Positions 37,075 to 46,900 of a stretch of DNA of 64,000 nucleotides are shown piece by piece (positions within the stretch are counted from its first letter, which is position 1; each line of letters opens with the position of its first letter). Under the pieces are notes generated by a model. The model had not been told where the DNA came from. It searched no databases and saw only the letters and a list, made by a program, of their open reading frames with translations. The position numbers were made by a program, and so were the translations under genes. Source of the stretch: DATBLQ01 sp036555325 (GTDB lineage Bacteria > Pseudomonadota > Alphaproteobacteria > Rhizobiales > Aestuariivirgaceae); the NCBI GenBank assembly GCA_036555325.1, contig DATBLQ010000057.1, forward strand, positions 46,243 to 110,242, read 5' to 3'.

Positions 37075-37871
37075 CAGACGGGCGCCCACATGTGGCCACC
37101 GTCGACCACGATCGTTGATCCCGTCATAAAGCCCGATGCCTGCGGCGAGGCGAGAAGCAGCAGGGTTCCATCGAGATCGGACGCCTCGCCATATCTTCGT
37201 TGCGGGATTGTTTTGATCATTGCCTGCCCATTCTCGCTCTTGAGATAGCTCTCTGTCATCTCGCTCATGATGTAGCCCGGAGCGATCGCATTCACCCTGA
37301 TGGCAAATTGCGCAAGCTCGACCGCCAATGCCCGTGTCATCTGAATCAGGCCGGCCTTCGCGACACTATAGGCCGCCCCTCTCAAAGTGACGCGCAGTCC
37401 GAGTATGGAGGCGATATTCACGATGGTCCCGCCACGCTTGGCCGTGGCCATGCGCCGGCCCGCTTCCTGGCAAAGGAGCCACACCGCATTGAGATTCGTA
37501 TCGATCACCGTTTGCCAATCCTCCCGTCCGAACTCCAGCGGCTTGCCGATTCGAACGATGCCGGCGTTGTTAACGAGGCAGCTGACGGTTCCGAACCGAT
37601 CTTCCGCCCTGTCGAAGGCGCCTGGCAGGGACGATGAATCCGTCACATCGAGTGCCATGGCAAAGGCCTTGCCCCCTTTGTCGCAAATTTCTCGTTCCAC
37701 GTGACGAAGCCGGTCCACCCGTCGGGCGGCCAGGATCACTGCCGCTCCATGGGCGGCAAGAACCTTCGCAAATCGAGCGCCGAGACCAGAGGAAGCTCCC
37801 GTGACAAGAGCAATTTCTCCAGTTAAATCAAATAGGTGCTCCGCATTTACGATATCGTCCGTGCCCGTCAT
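37074..37871 (-). CDS. Short-chain dehydrogenase/reductase (FabG-like)
   Basis: A 265-residue classical SDR. The NAD(P) motif is TGASSGLGARFA near residues 20-31, the NNAGIV motif lies near 100, and the catalytic Tyr-x-x-x-Lys is YSVAKAG near 165. Its last base is shared with the start codon of the acyl-CoA dehydrogenase, so the pair is one translational unit, presumably in fatty-acid or acyl-CoA breakdown. It is divergent from the glutamine-amidotransferase-like gene. Confidence 0.88.
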   Translation of the reverse strand: MTGTDDIVNAEHLFDLTGEIALVTGASSGLGARFAKVLAAHGAAVILAARRVDRLRHVEREICDKGGKAFAMALDVTDSSSLPGAFDRAEDRFGTVSCLVNNAGIVRIGKPLEFGREDWQTVIDTNLNAVWLLCQEAGRRMATAKRGGTIVNIASILGLRVTLRGAAYSVAKAGLIQMTRALAVELAQFAIRVNAIAPGYIMSEMTESYLKSENGQAMIKTIPQRRYGEASDLDGTLLLLASPQASGFMTGSTIVVDGGHMWAPV

Positions 37872-37942
37872 TGCGCCCTCAAGGCTGCCATGGATTTGAT
37901 CATCGTTCTAGGCTATCTCTCAAGCGATCCAGGGCACGAATC

Positions 37943-38731
37943 ATGACGGCAGCACCAATCGTCGGCCTGCCGGCCGATACTTTTGAAAAATCCGGCTTCC
38001 TGTTTCACTCGGTCGGCGACAAGTATTTGCGCGCCGTCGCCGAGATCGCCAGATGCCAGCCGCTGATGATTCCCTCCTCCGAAGTGATCAGCATTGACGA
38101 TGTCCTCGACCAGTTGCACGGACTTGTGCTCACCGGTGCTGCCTCCAATGTCCATCCGCCCCATTACGGCGATCAGCCGAGTGCCGATCATGAGCCCTAT
38201 GACCATCAGCGCGACATGATCACGCTCCAGATTATCCGCAAGGCAATCGATCGCGGCATGCCGCTGTTCTGTATCTGCCGCGGTTTTCAGGAATTGAACG
38301 TGGTTCTGGGTGGCACACTTGAGACCGAGCTCCAGCGCGGCCAAGGCAGACTGGATCATCGCGCCGGCCCCTCTGAAGACGTCAACATACGCTACGCCCC
38401 GGCCCACAAGATTTCGATCACTCCAGGAGGAGTGCTCGAGCGTATCCTCGGCAAGCGCGAAACGATGGTCAACAGCATTCACCGGCAGGGCATCAGGAAG
38501 CTTGCCCCGTCCCTTGCAGTGGAGGCCACGGCCCCGGATGGCGTCATCGAGGCGGTGTCGGTGAAAGGTGTGAAATCCTTTGCTTTTGGAACTCAGTGGC
38601 ACCCCGAATTCAAGGCGGCGGACAATCCGGACTCGGTAAAGCTCTTCACGGCCTATGGCGATGCGGTGCGCGCCTATCGGGCATCGAAAACACCAGGTTC
38701 CGCCCCGCCGCGACTGGTTGCGGCCCGCTAG
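37943..38731 (+). CDS. Class I glutamine-amidotransferase-like hydrolase (PuuD/peptidase C26 type)
   Basis: A 262-residue enzyme starting at the ATG at 37943 (family start MTAAPIVGLPADTFE; the upstream extension has no homology). The catalytic Cys lies in LFCICRGFQELNVVLGG near residue 112, and the His/Glu are in TQWHPEFKA near 225. The family includes gamma-glutamyl-gamma-aminobutyrate hydrolase PuuD, which releases glutamate from gamma-glutamyl amides. Two gamma-glutamyl ligase-like genes lie in the region to the right (49845 and 61809), but a functional link is only inference. Confidence 0.85.
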   Translation: MTAAPIVGLPADTFEKSGFLFHSVGDKYLRAVAEIARCQPLMIPSSEVISIDDVLDQLHGLVLTGAASNVHPPHYGDQPSADHEPYDHQRDMITLQIIRKAIDRGMPLFCICRGFQELNVVLGGTLETELQRGQGRLDHRAGPSEDVNIRYAPAHKISITPGGVLERILGKRETMVNSIHRQGIRKLAPSLAVEATAPDGVIEAVSVKGVKSFAFGTQWHPEFKAADNPDSVKLFTAYGDAVRAYRASKTPGSAPPRLVAAR

Positions 38732-38739
38732 AAACAGCT

Positions 38740-39480
38740 TCAACCCAGTCTTGCAAGGCCCGGAAACATTTCCAGGAACCAGTAGGAGAGACTTTGCATC
38801 GAGCCGGTGAGGAACATAACTCCCGTAACAACGAGGAGCCCTCCCATCACCTTTTCCACCATCGCAACGCGGTGACGAAACCGGCGTAGGAATCCGAGGA
38901 AGTGCCCCACAAACAGAGCCGCAGCGAGAAACGGCACTCCTAGTCCCGCTGAGTAGAGCGTCAACAGGATCGATCCCCGAGCAATGTTTTCCGTACTCGC
39001 CGCCACTGCCAATATGACTGCCAAAACCGGTCCGATGCACGGCGTCCATCCAAAAGCGAAGGCCGCTCCGATGACGAAAGCGCCGAGGAGACCGGCAGGG
39101 CGCACCTCGTGCTGATACTGTGCGCGCCGGTGCAGCAGCGATAGCTTGAAAAGCCCAAGGAAATGCAACCCCATGAGAATGATCAACACGCCGGAAACTT
39201 TTGCCAGAAGCCCCATGTGTTCGCGCAGCACCTGTCCGACGACCGAAGCCGTCGCTCCCAAGGCCACGAACACGGCCGAGAAACCGGCCACGAAGAGAAG
39301 ACCGGCAAGGAAAATCTCCACCGTGCGACCTGTTCCCGCCCCTCTCTTCGCCGACAGTTCCTCGAGCGAATAACCGGTGATGTAGCAAAGATAGGGCGGG
39401 ACGAGCGGCAGCACGCAAGGCGACAGGAAGCTCAAGAGCCCCGCCAGGAATGCGCCCCAGACTGAAACTTCAAATCCCAT
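38740..39480 (-). CDS. ccdA: Cytochrome c biogenesis protein CcdA
   Basis: A 246-residue inner-membrane protein with six predicted helices. FLSPCVLPLVPPYLC (first Cys pair region) and the later FGWTPCIGPVLA are the two conserved Cys-containing motifs of the CcdA/DsbD transmembrane family. It moves electrons from cytoplasmic thioredoxin to periplasmic thiol proteins for cytochrome c maturation. Two small c-type cytochromes occur elsewhere in this window, but no other maturation genes are adjacent. It is convergent with the hydrolase gene at 37943. Confidence 0.88.
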   Translation of the reverse strand: MGFEVSVWGAFLAGLLSFLSPCVLPLVPPYLCYITGYSLEELSAKRGAGTGRTVEIFLAGLLFVAGFSAVFVALGATASVVGQVLREHMGLLAKVSGVLIILMGLHFLGLFKLSLLHRRAQYQHEVRPAGLLGAFVIGAAFAFGWTPCIGPVLAVILAVAASTENIARGSILLTLYSAGLGVPFLAAALFVGHFLGFLRRFRHRVAMVEKVMGGLLVVTGVMFLTGSMQSLSYWFLEMFPGLARLG

Positions 39481-39622
39481 GATAGAGGCCCAGTTGGCTC
39501 ATCGTTGCGCCATAGCCGAAACCCCCGTGCAATGGCAACGTCCATCGGCTCAAGACGCCGTGATGCCGCGTGCCGCTTCACTTTCTAGCCTCATTTGCCC
39601 ATTATCGGGCTGAAAAACGAGG

Positions 39623-41257
39623 GTGAATCGCGCTGCCTTGAAACCGCTCAGACCCTTCTTGCTTGTCGGCGCTCTCGTGGCGGGCGTCATCCTGTTTGCC
39701 TTGCCCCTCAAGGCTCATCCCCACGTCTGGATTGAAGCGAAGTCCGATCTTGTATTTGACGCCGCCGGGCGGATCGTTGCCGTCAACCATGAATGGACAA
39801 TGGACGAGATGTACACCGAGACGGCGGTCGATGGGCTCGACAAGAATGCCGATGGAACTTATTCGCCCGAGGAGCTGGAACCCCTCACCAAGGAGAACAT
39901 CGATTCACTGAAGGAATACGCCTACTTCACCTCCTTTTATGCGGGCACGTCGCGGGTCGAGTTTGCCGATGTGGTCGAGGCCGGACAGCTTTGGAACAAC
40001 AAGCGTTTGACGCTGCATTTTCAACTGCCGCTTAAAGAGCCGGTCGATCCCGTCAAGAGCAGGGTGTATTACCGCGTTTACGATCCGGGATTCTTCATCG
40101 CGATCGAGTTCCCCAACCGGGACGCAGTTTCGAGCGTCGGCAAAGTGCCAGCCGGGTGCCGCATAGACCTCCAGGACCCCGCCTCCGACCAGACGACTGC
40201 CGACACGAAAGCGATGCTTGCGACAAAGGGCGTCGATTGGAAGGCACCGCCCGATGAGGACTTTGGAGCGATGTTCGCCCAGGCGATAGCCCTGATCTGC
40301 GCCGGTGCGCCGCCCGCGGCTGAAACGCCACCGAGCAATCTCAAGGATCGCGCTCTCGTTCAACCTCGCGACTCACAAGAGAAGGGCAAGATCACCATTC
40401 CATCCTTCTGGAGCGACCCGAACGCTTTCGTGCTGGCAGTCCAGCAATCATTCTACGAGCGAATATCTGGTGCGATATCCAACCTGCGGTCCGGCCCATC
40501 CCGTGCCGCCGGCTTTACTCTGTTCATGCTGAGTCTCGGCTACGGGGTATTCCATGCCGCCGGACCTGGTCATGGAAAGACAATTATTTCCGGCTGGCTG
40601 CTCGCCACGGAAGAACAGCTGAGGCGCGGTATTTTGATCTCCTTTGCCAGTGCCCTCATCCAGGCGCTGTCAGCCATAGTGATCGTCAGCACCTTGCTTC
40701 TGCTCGTCAGAACCGTCGGGTCCACCGCTCGCTCCGTTGCCTCGGTACTGGAAACAGCAAGCTACGGCATGATCGCACTCCTGGGATTCTACTTGTTGTG
40801 GCAGGCCATGGGTATGATCTGGCCTTCCCGATTGTCCTCGGCTCCTCGGGGCGGGGAGCATGCTCACGGCTCGGACTGCGGCCACGCTCATCTGCCCCCT
40901 GCCCGCCAACTCAAGAAGAATTGGTCGCTGTCCAAGGCAATGTCGATATCTTTTGCCGTCGGCATCAGGCCTTGCACCGGCGCCATTCTTGCATTGCTTC
41001 TCGCCAACGCCGTGGGGGTATATTGGGCTGGCATCGCAGCCACCTTTGTCATGGCTTTCGGCACCGCGCTGACGGTTTCCGCCATAGCCATGGTGACCGT
41101 CTTTTCCAAGACGACGGCAGTTTCCCTGATCGGCCGCCGACAGGCCTGGCTCGACTGGAGTGCTTTTGGCTTGCGGCTGGTAGGCGGCTTGCTCATTACT
41201 TTTCTCGGTGCAACGCTGTTCCTGGGTTCCTTGAACGGCATCACGACCCCAGGATGA
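39623..41257 (+). CDS. DUF1007 / NicO-type nickel-cobalt transporter fusion
   Basis: A 544-residue protein. The signal-like N-terminus ends near KAHPHVWIEAKSD, the start of a DUF1007 periplasmic domain (about 30-215). The C-terminal part (about 260-540) is a NicO/RcnA-type permease with about six helices, the metal motif HAAGPGHGKTIISG, and a His-rich loop (HAHGSDCGHAH) near 415-425. This points to efflux or buffering of Ni/Co, with a periplasmic metal-contact domain. A GTG is used as start (GAGGG 5-6 bases upstream). The truncated deacylase gene overlaps it by 4 bases (ATGA). Confidence 0.85.
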   Translation: MNRAALKPLRPFLLVGALVAGVILFALPLKAHPHVWIEAKSDLVFDAAGRIVAVNHEWTMDEMYTETAVDGLDKNADGTYSPEELEPLTKENIDSLKEYAYFTSFYAGTSRVEFADVVEAGQLWNNKRLTLHFQLPLKEPVDPVKSRVYYRVYDPGFFIAIEFPNRDAVSSVGKVPAGCRIDLQDPASDQTTADTKAMLATKGVDWKAPPDEDFGAMFAQAIALICAGAPPAAETPPSNLKDRALVQPRDSQEKGKITIPSFWSDPNAFVLAVQQSFYERISGAISNLRSGPSRAAGFTLFMLSLGYGVFHAAGPGHGKTIISGWLLATEEQLRRGILISFASALIQALSAIVIVSTLLLLVRTVGSTARSVASVLETASYGMIALLGFYLLWQAMGMIWPSRLSSAPRGGEHAHGSDCGHAHLPPARQLKKNWSLSKAMSISFAVGIRPCTGAILALLLANAVGVYWAGIAATFVMAFGTALTVSAIAMVTVFSKTTAVSLIGRRQAWLDWSAFGLRLVGGLLITFLGATLFLGSLNGITTPG

Positions 41258-41547
41258 CCGGTACCGGCGCAACGCTGATCAAGAACGTGACGCTTTATGA
41301 CGGTTCGGGCTCTCCGCCGGTCGTTGCCGACGTTGCTTTCGCGCGCGACCGCATCCTGAACGTAGGCACGAACCTTGGTGCCGGTTCCGCCCGGTCGATC
41401 GACGGCCAGGGTTTGGCGCTGGCGCCCGGCTTCATCGACACCCACACCCACGATGATTGCGCGCTCCTGACAACCGATATGTCTGCCAAGCTGAGCCAGG
41501 GAGTGACCACGGTGGTCACCGGGAATTGCGGCATCTCGCCCGCATGA
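41254..41547 (+). pseudogene. Truncated N-acyl-D-amino-acid deacylase
   Basis: The 97 codons encode only the N-terminus of an amidohydrolase of the D-aminoacylase family (normally about 480 residues): LIKNVTLYDGSGSPP at the start, then the metal motif GFIDTHTHDD and the TTVVTGNCGISPA region. The frame then meets TGA-TAG. The rest of the barrel, including further metal ligands, is gone, so it cannot be active. A frame shift away, 41544-41597 reads as a short tail ending GEVLKLQEA, which may be the residual C-terminus left by an internal deletion. The start overlaps the stop of the transporter gene by 4 bases, so it was once part of that operon. Confidence 0.75.
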
Positions 41548-41648
41548 TAGGCGCAGAACAGTCCGCTCTGGGCGAAGTCCTCAAGCTTCAAGAGGCCTAA
41601 CGCCTTTATTTCAGACTCAAATCTTGACTCTAGGACGCAGCCTTGTTA

Positions 41649-41663
41649 GAACAAAACAAGAAC
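41649..41663 (+). promoter_or_regulatory. LexA (SOS) box upstream of imuA
   Basis: GAAC-N7-GAAC, the complement of the alphaproteobacterial LexA consensus GTTC-N7-GTTC, 15-16 bases before the imuA ATG. DNA damage should therefore induce imuA-imuB-dnaE2. Confidence 0.85.
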
Positions 41664-41678
41664 ACTCGGATGTAGCTT

Positions 41679-42557
41679 ATGATCAAACCTGCGCAAGCCA
41701 TTGCCGCGGGCAGAGTTTCTGCCGCTCGATTGAACAAGGCTCGGGACGTCCGTCACCTTGCCGCCTTGCGACGGCGTATAGCCGCAATTGAGAGGCAACA
41801 CCCCAGCTTGGAAGCTCCGCTTCAGCAAGCGCCTTGGAACTTTGGTCTAACTTCCATTGATGAGCGGCTGCCGTCCCAAGGCCTGGCGATCAACGCCCTT
41901 CATGAAATCGCCGCTGCCGATTATGCCGACACGCCGCCCGCTATGGGATTTGCCGTGTGTCTTGCTATCCGCCGCCTCCTCCTCGATCGCGCCTCACGCC
42001 CGCTGCTCTGGTGCAGGCTGTCCCATGGCAATGCCGAATGGGGAAGGCTTTATGGTCACGGTCTGCTCGGCCTGGGTATAGGGCGCCAGCAGATCCTGAC
42101 GGTCTCGCTGAGAAGGTTGCCCGCTCTGCTGTGGTCGGTGGAAGAAGCCCTCCGTTCGGGCGCCTTTGCTGCAATAATCGCCGAACTCGGCGTTCCTCTG
42201 GGTTTAACCTTCACCCGCCGTTTAAGTCTTGCCGCCGCAGCCGGTACAACGCCGGTTCTTCTTGTTTTTTCTCATCCCGTCTCCGACGGCACCGCCGCAC
42301 TTTCCCGATGGCTGGTGAAGGCTCGCGCCTCAACCCCTCCGCCTTTTGATCCACATGCTCCAGGCGCTCCTGCCTGGAACCTTGCTTTGCAACGCTGCCG
42401 GGGCGGTAGGCCCGGCGAATGGTCTTTGGAATGGTCCCATGCGACGCATCGTTTCTCTTTGGTTGCCTCAGTTCCCGGTGGAACGGTTGAACCGCACGTT
42501 GAAGAACGAAGGCCTTTCGCCTTTGAACGTGCCGGGACAAGCCTTCGCGCTGGTTGA
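41679..42557 (+). CDS. imuA: ImuA, SOS mutagenesis cassette protein
   Basis: A 292-residue RecA/SulA-like protein that is the first gene of the damage-inducible mutagenesis cassette. It shows the ImuA-type start with helical RHLAALRRRIAAIER, GLTSIDERLPSQGL, and a RecA-like core in which the nucleotide loop is degenerate, as is usual in this family. It acts with ImuB and DnaE2 in error-prone lesion bypass. The last 119 bases overlap imuB, a normal arrangement for the cassette. The LexA box lies just upstream. Confidence 0.88.
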   Translation: MIKPAQAIAAGRVSAARLNKARDVRHLAALRRRIAAIERQHPSLEAPLQQAPWNFGLTSIDERLPSQGLAINALHEIAAADYADTPPAMGFAVCLAIRRLLLDRASRPLLWCRLSHGNAEWGRLYGHGLLGLGIGRQQILTVSLRRLPALLWSVEEALRSGAFAAIIAELGVPLGLTFTRRLSLAAAAGTTPVLLVFSHPVSDGTAALSRWLVKARASTPPPFDPHAPGAPAWNLALQRCRGGRPGEWSLEWSHATHRFSLVASVPGGTVEPHVEERRPFAFERAGTSLRAG

Positions 42558-43986
42558 ATCGGGACCGAAGGGCTTGCGCCTTGTTGCTTGCGACGAGCTC
42601 GCCTTAAGTCTCGGCTTGCGGCCCGGCCAGCGCCTTGCGGATGCGCGCGCCCAGGTGCCCGACCTCGCTTCGACTCTCCATGAGCCGGAACAAGACGCAA
42701 AGAGCTTGCTCGCCCTGGCGCGCTGGTGCGAACGCTGGAGCCCTTGGATCGCAGTACAGGGATCGGATTGTCTGATCCTCGATGTCACCGGCATCGCCCA
42801 TCTTTTCGGTGGCGAAGCCTCTCTCCTCGCCGACATCACCGACCGCTTCCGCCATCTCGGCTTCCATGTGCGTTCCGCTCTCGCCGGTACAATTGGTGCT
42901 GCTTGGGCATTTGCTCACTTCGATTCCTCTGCCACCGTTGCCGTACCCGAAGGCCGCGAGCGCGAAAGGTTGGGACGGCTTCCCATCGAGGCTCTAAGGC
43001 TTGAGCGCGAAACCATCATCACTCTCAAGCGGCTGGGTCTGAAAACGATTGCCGCCCTCACCTCGATTCCGCGTGCCGAGCTTGCCCGCCGGTTCCAGGG
43101 CAGCACTGATGCTTCCCATGTCCTGCTTCGCCTCGATCAATGCTTGGGTGAAAGCGAAGAACCCCTTTCTCCGCTTCGCATCCCGCCGGTTTTTTCCGTT
43201 CGACATTCTCTTATGGAGCCGTTGATTGCCCATGAAGCACTTCTGACCCTCCTCGACCAGCTCACCGCCCAGCTCGGTCATCGGCTTGAGCGCGAGGGAA
43301 TGGGCGCCACACGTCTCATTCTGAAACTCTACCGCTCCGATGGCTCGCGTGCCCTTATGCCCGCCGGTCTATCTCGCCCCTCGAACGATCCCATTCATTT
43401 CGCCAGGATTCTGCGTCCCAAGCTTGAGAAGATCGACTTGGGCTTCGGTATCGATGCCCTGAGCCTGGAGGCTGAGGAAACAAGCTTCATCGAGCCCCAT
43501 GATCCGGGTTTCATGGAAACCCAGGCGCAATTCACCCATGACTTTGCCGAACTCGCCGACCGTCTGATCAACCGCCATGAGGAAGCCCGCCTCGCCAGGC
43601 TTGAGCCGGCCGAACGCCATCCGCCGGAATGGGCCGAGAAGATTGCCTCTCCTTTGATCGAAACCTCCTCCTTGACCGGGCCGCCCGGCATTCGCCCCCT
43701 CACCCTCCTTGATCGGCCCGAAAAAATCGCCGTCATGGCGGAAGTGCCCGATGGCCCGCCCTTGCGGTTCATTTGGCGGCGCGTTTCACATCGCATTCTC
43801 CGCCTGGAGGGGCCCGAACGCATCGCTTCTGAATGGTGGCGAGAAAGCGAAAGGACGAAGCGGCCGCGCGATTACTATGTAGTCGAGGATGAGAAGGGCC
43901 GTCGTTTCTGGCTCTATCGTGAAGGCATTTACGGAGACCCTTATGCCCCGTCTCCCTCCTGGTTCATTCACGGCCTTCTTGCCTGA
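42439..43986 (+). CDS. imuB: ImuB, Y-family-like DNA polymerase subunit
   Basis: A 515-residue protein related to Y-family polymerases but lacking the catalytic carboxylates, which makes it a platform rather than a polymerase. The ATG at 42439 matches the usual start MRRIVSLWLPQFPVERL. It has VLDVTGIAHLFGGEASL in the palm-like region, helix-hairpin-helix-like LKRLGLKTIAAL, and a long C-terminal part with the sequence WWRES. In studied systems ImuB binds the beta clamp and DnaE2. It overlaps imuA and ends 9 bases before dnaE2. Confidence 0.9.
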   Translation: MRRIVSLWLPQFPVERLNRTLKNEGLSPLNVPGQAFALVESGPKGLRLVACDELALSLGLRPGQRLADARAQVPDLASTLHEPEQDAKSLLALARWCERWSPWIAVQGSDCLILDVTGIAHLFGGEASLLADITDRFRHLGFHVRSALAGTIGAAWAFAHFDSSATVAVPEGRERERLGRLPIEALRLERETIITLKRLGLKTIAALTSIPRAELARRFQGSTDASHVLLRLDQCLGESEEPLSPLRIPPVFSVRHSLMEPLIAHEALLTLLDQLTAQLGHRLEREGMGATRLILKLYRSDGSRALMPAGLSRPSNDPIHFARILRPKLEKIDLGFGIDALSLEAEETSFIEPHDPGFMETQAQFTHDFAELADRLINRHEEARLARLEPAERHPPEWAEKIASPLIETSSLTGPPGIRPLTLLDRPEKIAVMAEVPDGPPLRFIWRRVSHRILRLEGPERIASEWWRESERTKRPRDYYVVEDEKGRRFWLYREGIYGDPYAPSPSWFIHGLLA

Positions 43987-43995
43987 GGTAATGAG

Positions 43996-46900
43996 GTGAA
44001 AGCCTACGCCGAGCTTCAGGTCACTACCAACTTCTCCTTTTTGCGCGGCGGCTCCCATGCAGAGGAGCTTGTCGCTCAAGCCAGGCACGTGGGCTTGCGC
44101 GCTATTGCCATCACTGACCGGAATACCCTTGCCGGCGCTGTCCGCGCCCATATCGCTGGCAAGGATATGGGCGTGCAGATCCTTATCGGTGCCCGTCTCG
44201 ATCTCATCGAGAACATAAACCTTCTCTGTTACCCGAAAAATCGTTCAGCTTACGGACGATTGTGCTCGCTTTTGACCATCGGCCAGAGACGAGCCGAAAA
44301 GGGTCAATGTATCCTCACCCTTGATGATGTTGAAAAGCATCAGCAAGAAATGATTTTCATCATCGTGCCGCCGCCGGGAGTCCCCGACGATCACTTCAGC
44401 GATCAACTGAAAAAGATACGCGCCAAGATCTCCGCTTCCCTCCATCTTGGTGCGACCATGCTCTACTCAGGTTCCGACCGAGCTAGGCTCAATCGTCTCG
44501 TCGGCTTGGCCCGCACTTTTAAAACGACCCTCGTTGCGACAAATGATGTGCTCTACCATCATCCCGACCGGCGGCCCCTGCAGGACGTATTAACCTGCAT
44601 TCGTGAAAAGTGCACGATCCACGATGCCGGCTACCGGCTTGCCGCAAATGCCGAACGATTTTTGAAACCTCCCGAGGAGATGTTCCATCTCTTCAAAGGC
44701 CACGAGTCTGCGGTGGCTCGCACCATGGAGATTGCCGAAGCCTGCCGGTTTTCCCTCGATGAGTTGCGCTACGAGTATCCCGACGAACCCGTGCCGCAAG
44801 GAACAACTCCGCAACAGCATTTGGAATCTCTTGCCTGGAAGGGTGCCGAAACGCGCTACCCCCAGGGCGTGCCCATGAAGGTACGCGCCACTCTCGTCAA
44901 AGAGCTCGATCTGATTGATAGGCTCAAGATCGCTCCTTATTTCCTCACCGTCCACGACATCGTCAATTTTGCCCGCACCCGCGAAAAGCCGATTCTTTGT
45001 CAGGGGCGCGGCTCAGCCGCCAATTCCGCCGTCTGTTATGTTATCGGCATTACCAATGTCGATCCGGCGACGATCGACCTGCTCTTCGAGCGTTTCGTGT
45101 CTGAAGAGCGCAAGGAGCCTCCCGACATCGACGTCGATTTCGAGCACGAGCGCCGCGAGGAAGTCATTCAGTACATCTATTCGCGTTATGGCCGTCACCG
45201 CGCCGGCCTTGCCGCAACCGTTATCACCTATCGTGGCCGCAGCGCGGTGCGCGACGTCGGCAAGGCCATGGGCCTGTCGGAGGATGTCACCTCGGCTCTG
45301 GCGGGAATTGTCTGGGGCCGCATGCAGGAGGATATGACCGCTGAGCACCTGAAGGAGAAGGGGCTGGATGGCGATGACCCGCTTCTCACGCAGGTCTTGC
45401 GCCTCGCCGATGAAATCGTGGGCTTCCCGCGCCATCTTTCCCAGCATGTCGGCGGTTTCGTTCTCACTCGCGGACCTTTGTCCGAAACTGTGCCCATCGG
45501 CAATGCCGCGATGGAAGACCGCACCGTTATCGAATGGGATAAGGATGACATCGATGCATTGGGCATCCTCAAGGTCGATGTTCTGGGTCTCGGCATGCTC
45601 ACCTGCATCGCCAAGTGCTTTGAACTCATGGAAAGCTGGTATGACTTGCACCATAGCCTTGCCTCGATCCCGGCTGACGACCAGAGCGTCTACGACATGC
45701 TGTGTCGCGCAGATTCGGTCGGTGTCTTCCAAGTTGAAAGCCGTGCCCAGATGAACATGCTGCCGCGGCTGAAGCCCCGCTGCTTCTATGATATCGTGAT
45801 CGAGGTCGCCATCGTCCGACCGGGCCCCATTCAGGGCGACATGGTCCATCCCTATTTGCGGCGCCGTGACAAGATCGAGCCGGAAGAATATCCAGCACCC
45901 CATCCCGCTTCAGGGCCCGCGGACGAATTGAAGGCAATCCTCGGCAAGACGATGGGCGTGCCCTTGTTTCAGGAACAAGCCATGCGCCTTGCCATGGTGG
46001 CGGCGGAATTCACCCCTGGCGAAGTCAACGAGCTGCGCCGGGCCATGGCCACCTTCAGGCGCCGCGGCACCATCGGCCGGCTCGAGGAAAAGATGATCTC
46101 CCGCATGGTCGAGCGAGGCTACGACCGCGAATTCGCCCAGCGCTGCTTCAATCAGATCAAGGGGTTCGGCGAATACGGCTTTCCCGAAAGCCACGCCGCG
46201 AGCTTCGCCCATCTGGTCTATGTCTCGGCCTGGCTCAAATGCCATTACCCCGCGGTCTTTGCCGCAGCGCTTCTGAATTCCCAGCCCATGGGGTTCTATG
46301 CTCCCGCCCAGATCGTTCGCGATGCGCGAGAACATGGCGTCGACGTCCGCCACCCCGATGTGAACATGAGCCAATGGGATGCGACACTGGAAAACTCTTC
46401 TCATTCTCCGTCTAAGGGCATGCCTTCGACCCATCCGGCCCTCCGCCTGGGCCTTCGCGAAGTGGACGGTTTGCCGGAAAAGGAAGGCCGGGCAGTCGCC
46501 GCAGCGAGACCCTTCTCCTCTCTTCCCGATCTTCGTCGTGCCGGTGTTTCCATAGCCGCTATAGAGAAGCTTGCGGCAGCCGATGCCTTCCGTTCCCTTT
46601 CGCTCGACCGGCGCGGCGCTCTCTGGCAAGTAAAAGCTTTGGCAAGGGCGAAACCCTTGCCGCTTTTCGAAGCCGCTGCCGCCAATGACCAGGGTGCCGA
46701 ACTTCCTGTGACTTTGCCCCCCATGCGATTGAGCGAACATGTGGTCAACGATTACCAGACCATCAAGCTTTCGCTCAAAGCTCACCCAATGAGTTTCCTG
46801 CGCGACCTCTGCAATGCCGAGCGCGTAATCGACAATGCCAGGCTGAAGCAGATCGCCAATGGCAAGTCCGTTTCGGTGGCGGGCATAGTTCTGGTGCGCC

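Noticed and set aside
37913..39418. A 501-codon leftward frame across the PuuD-like gene and part of ccdA.
   Set aside because: It is antisense to two genes with clear family motifs on both strands, with Arg/Gly/Ser-rich shadow composition.
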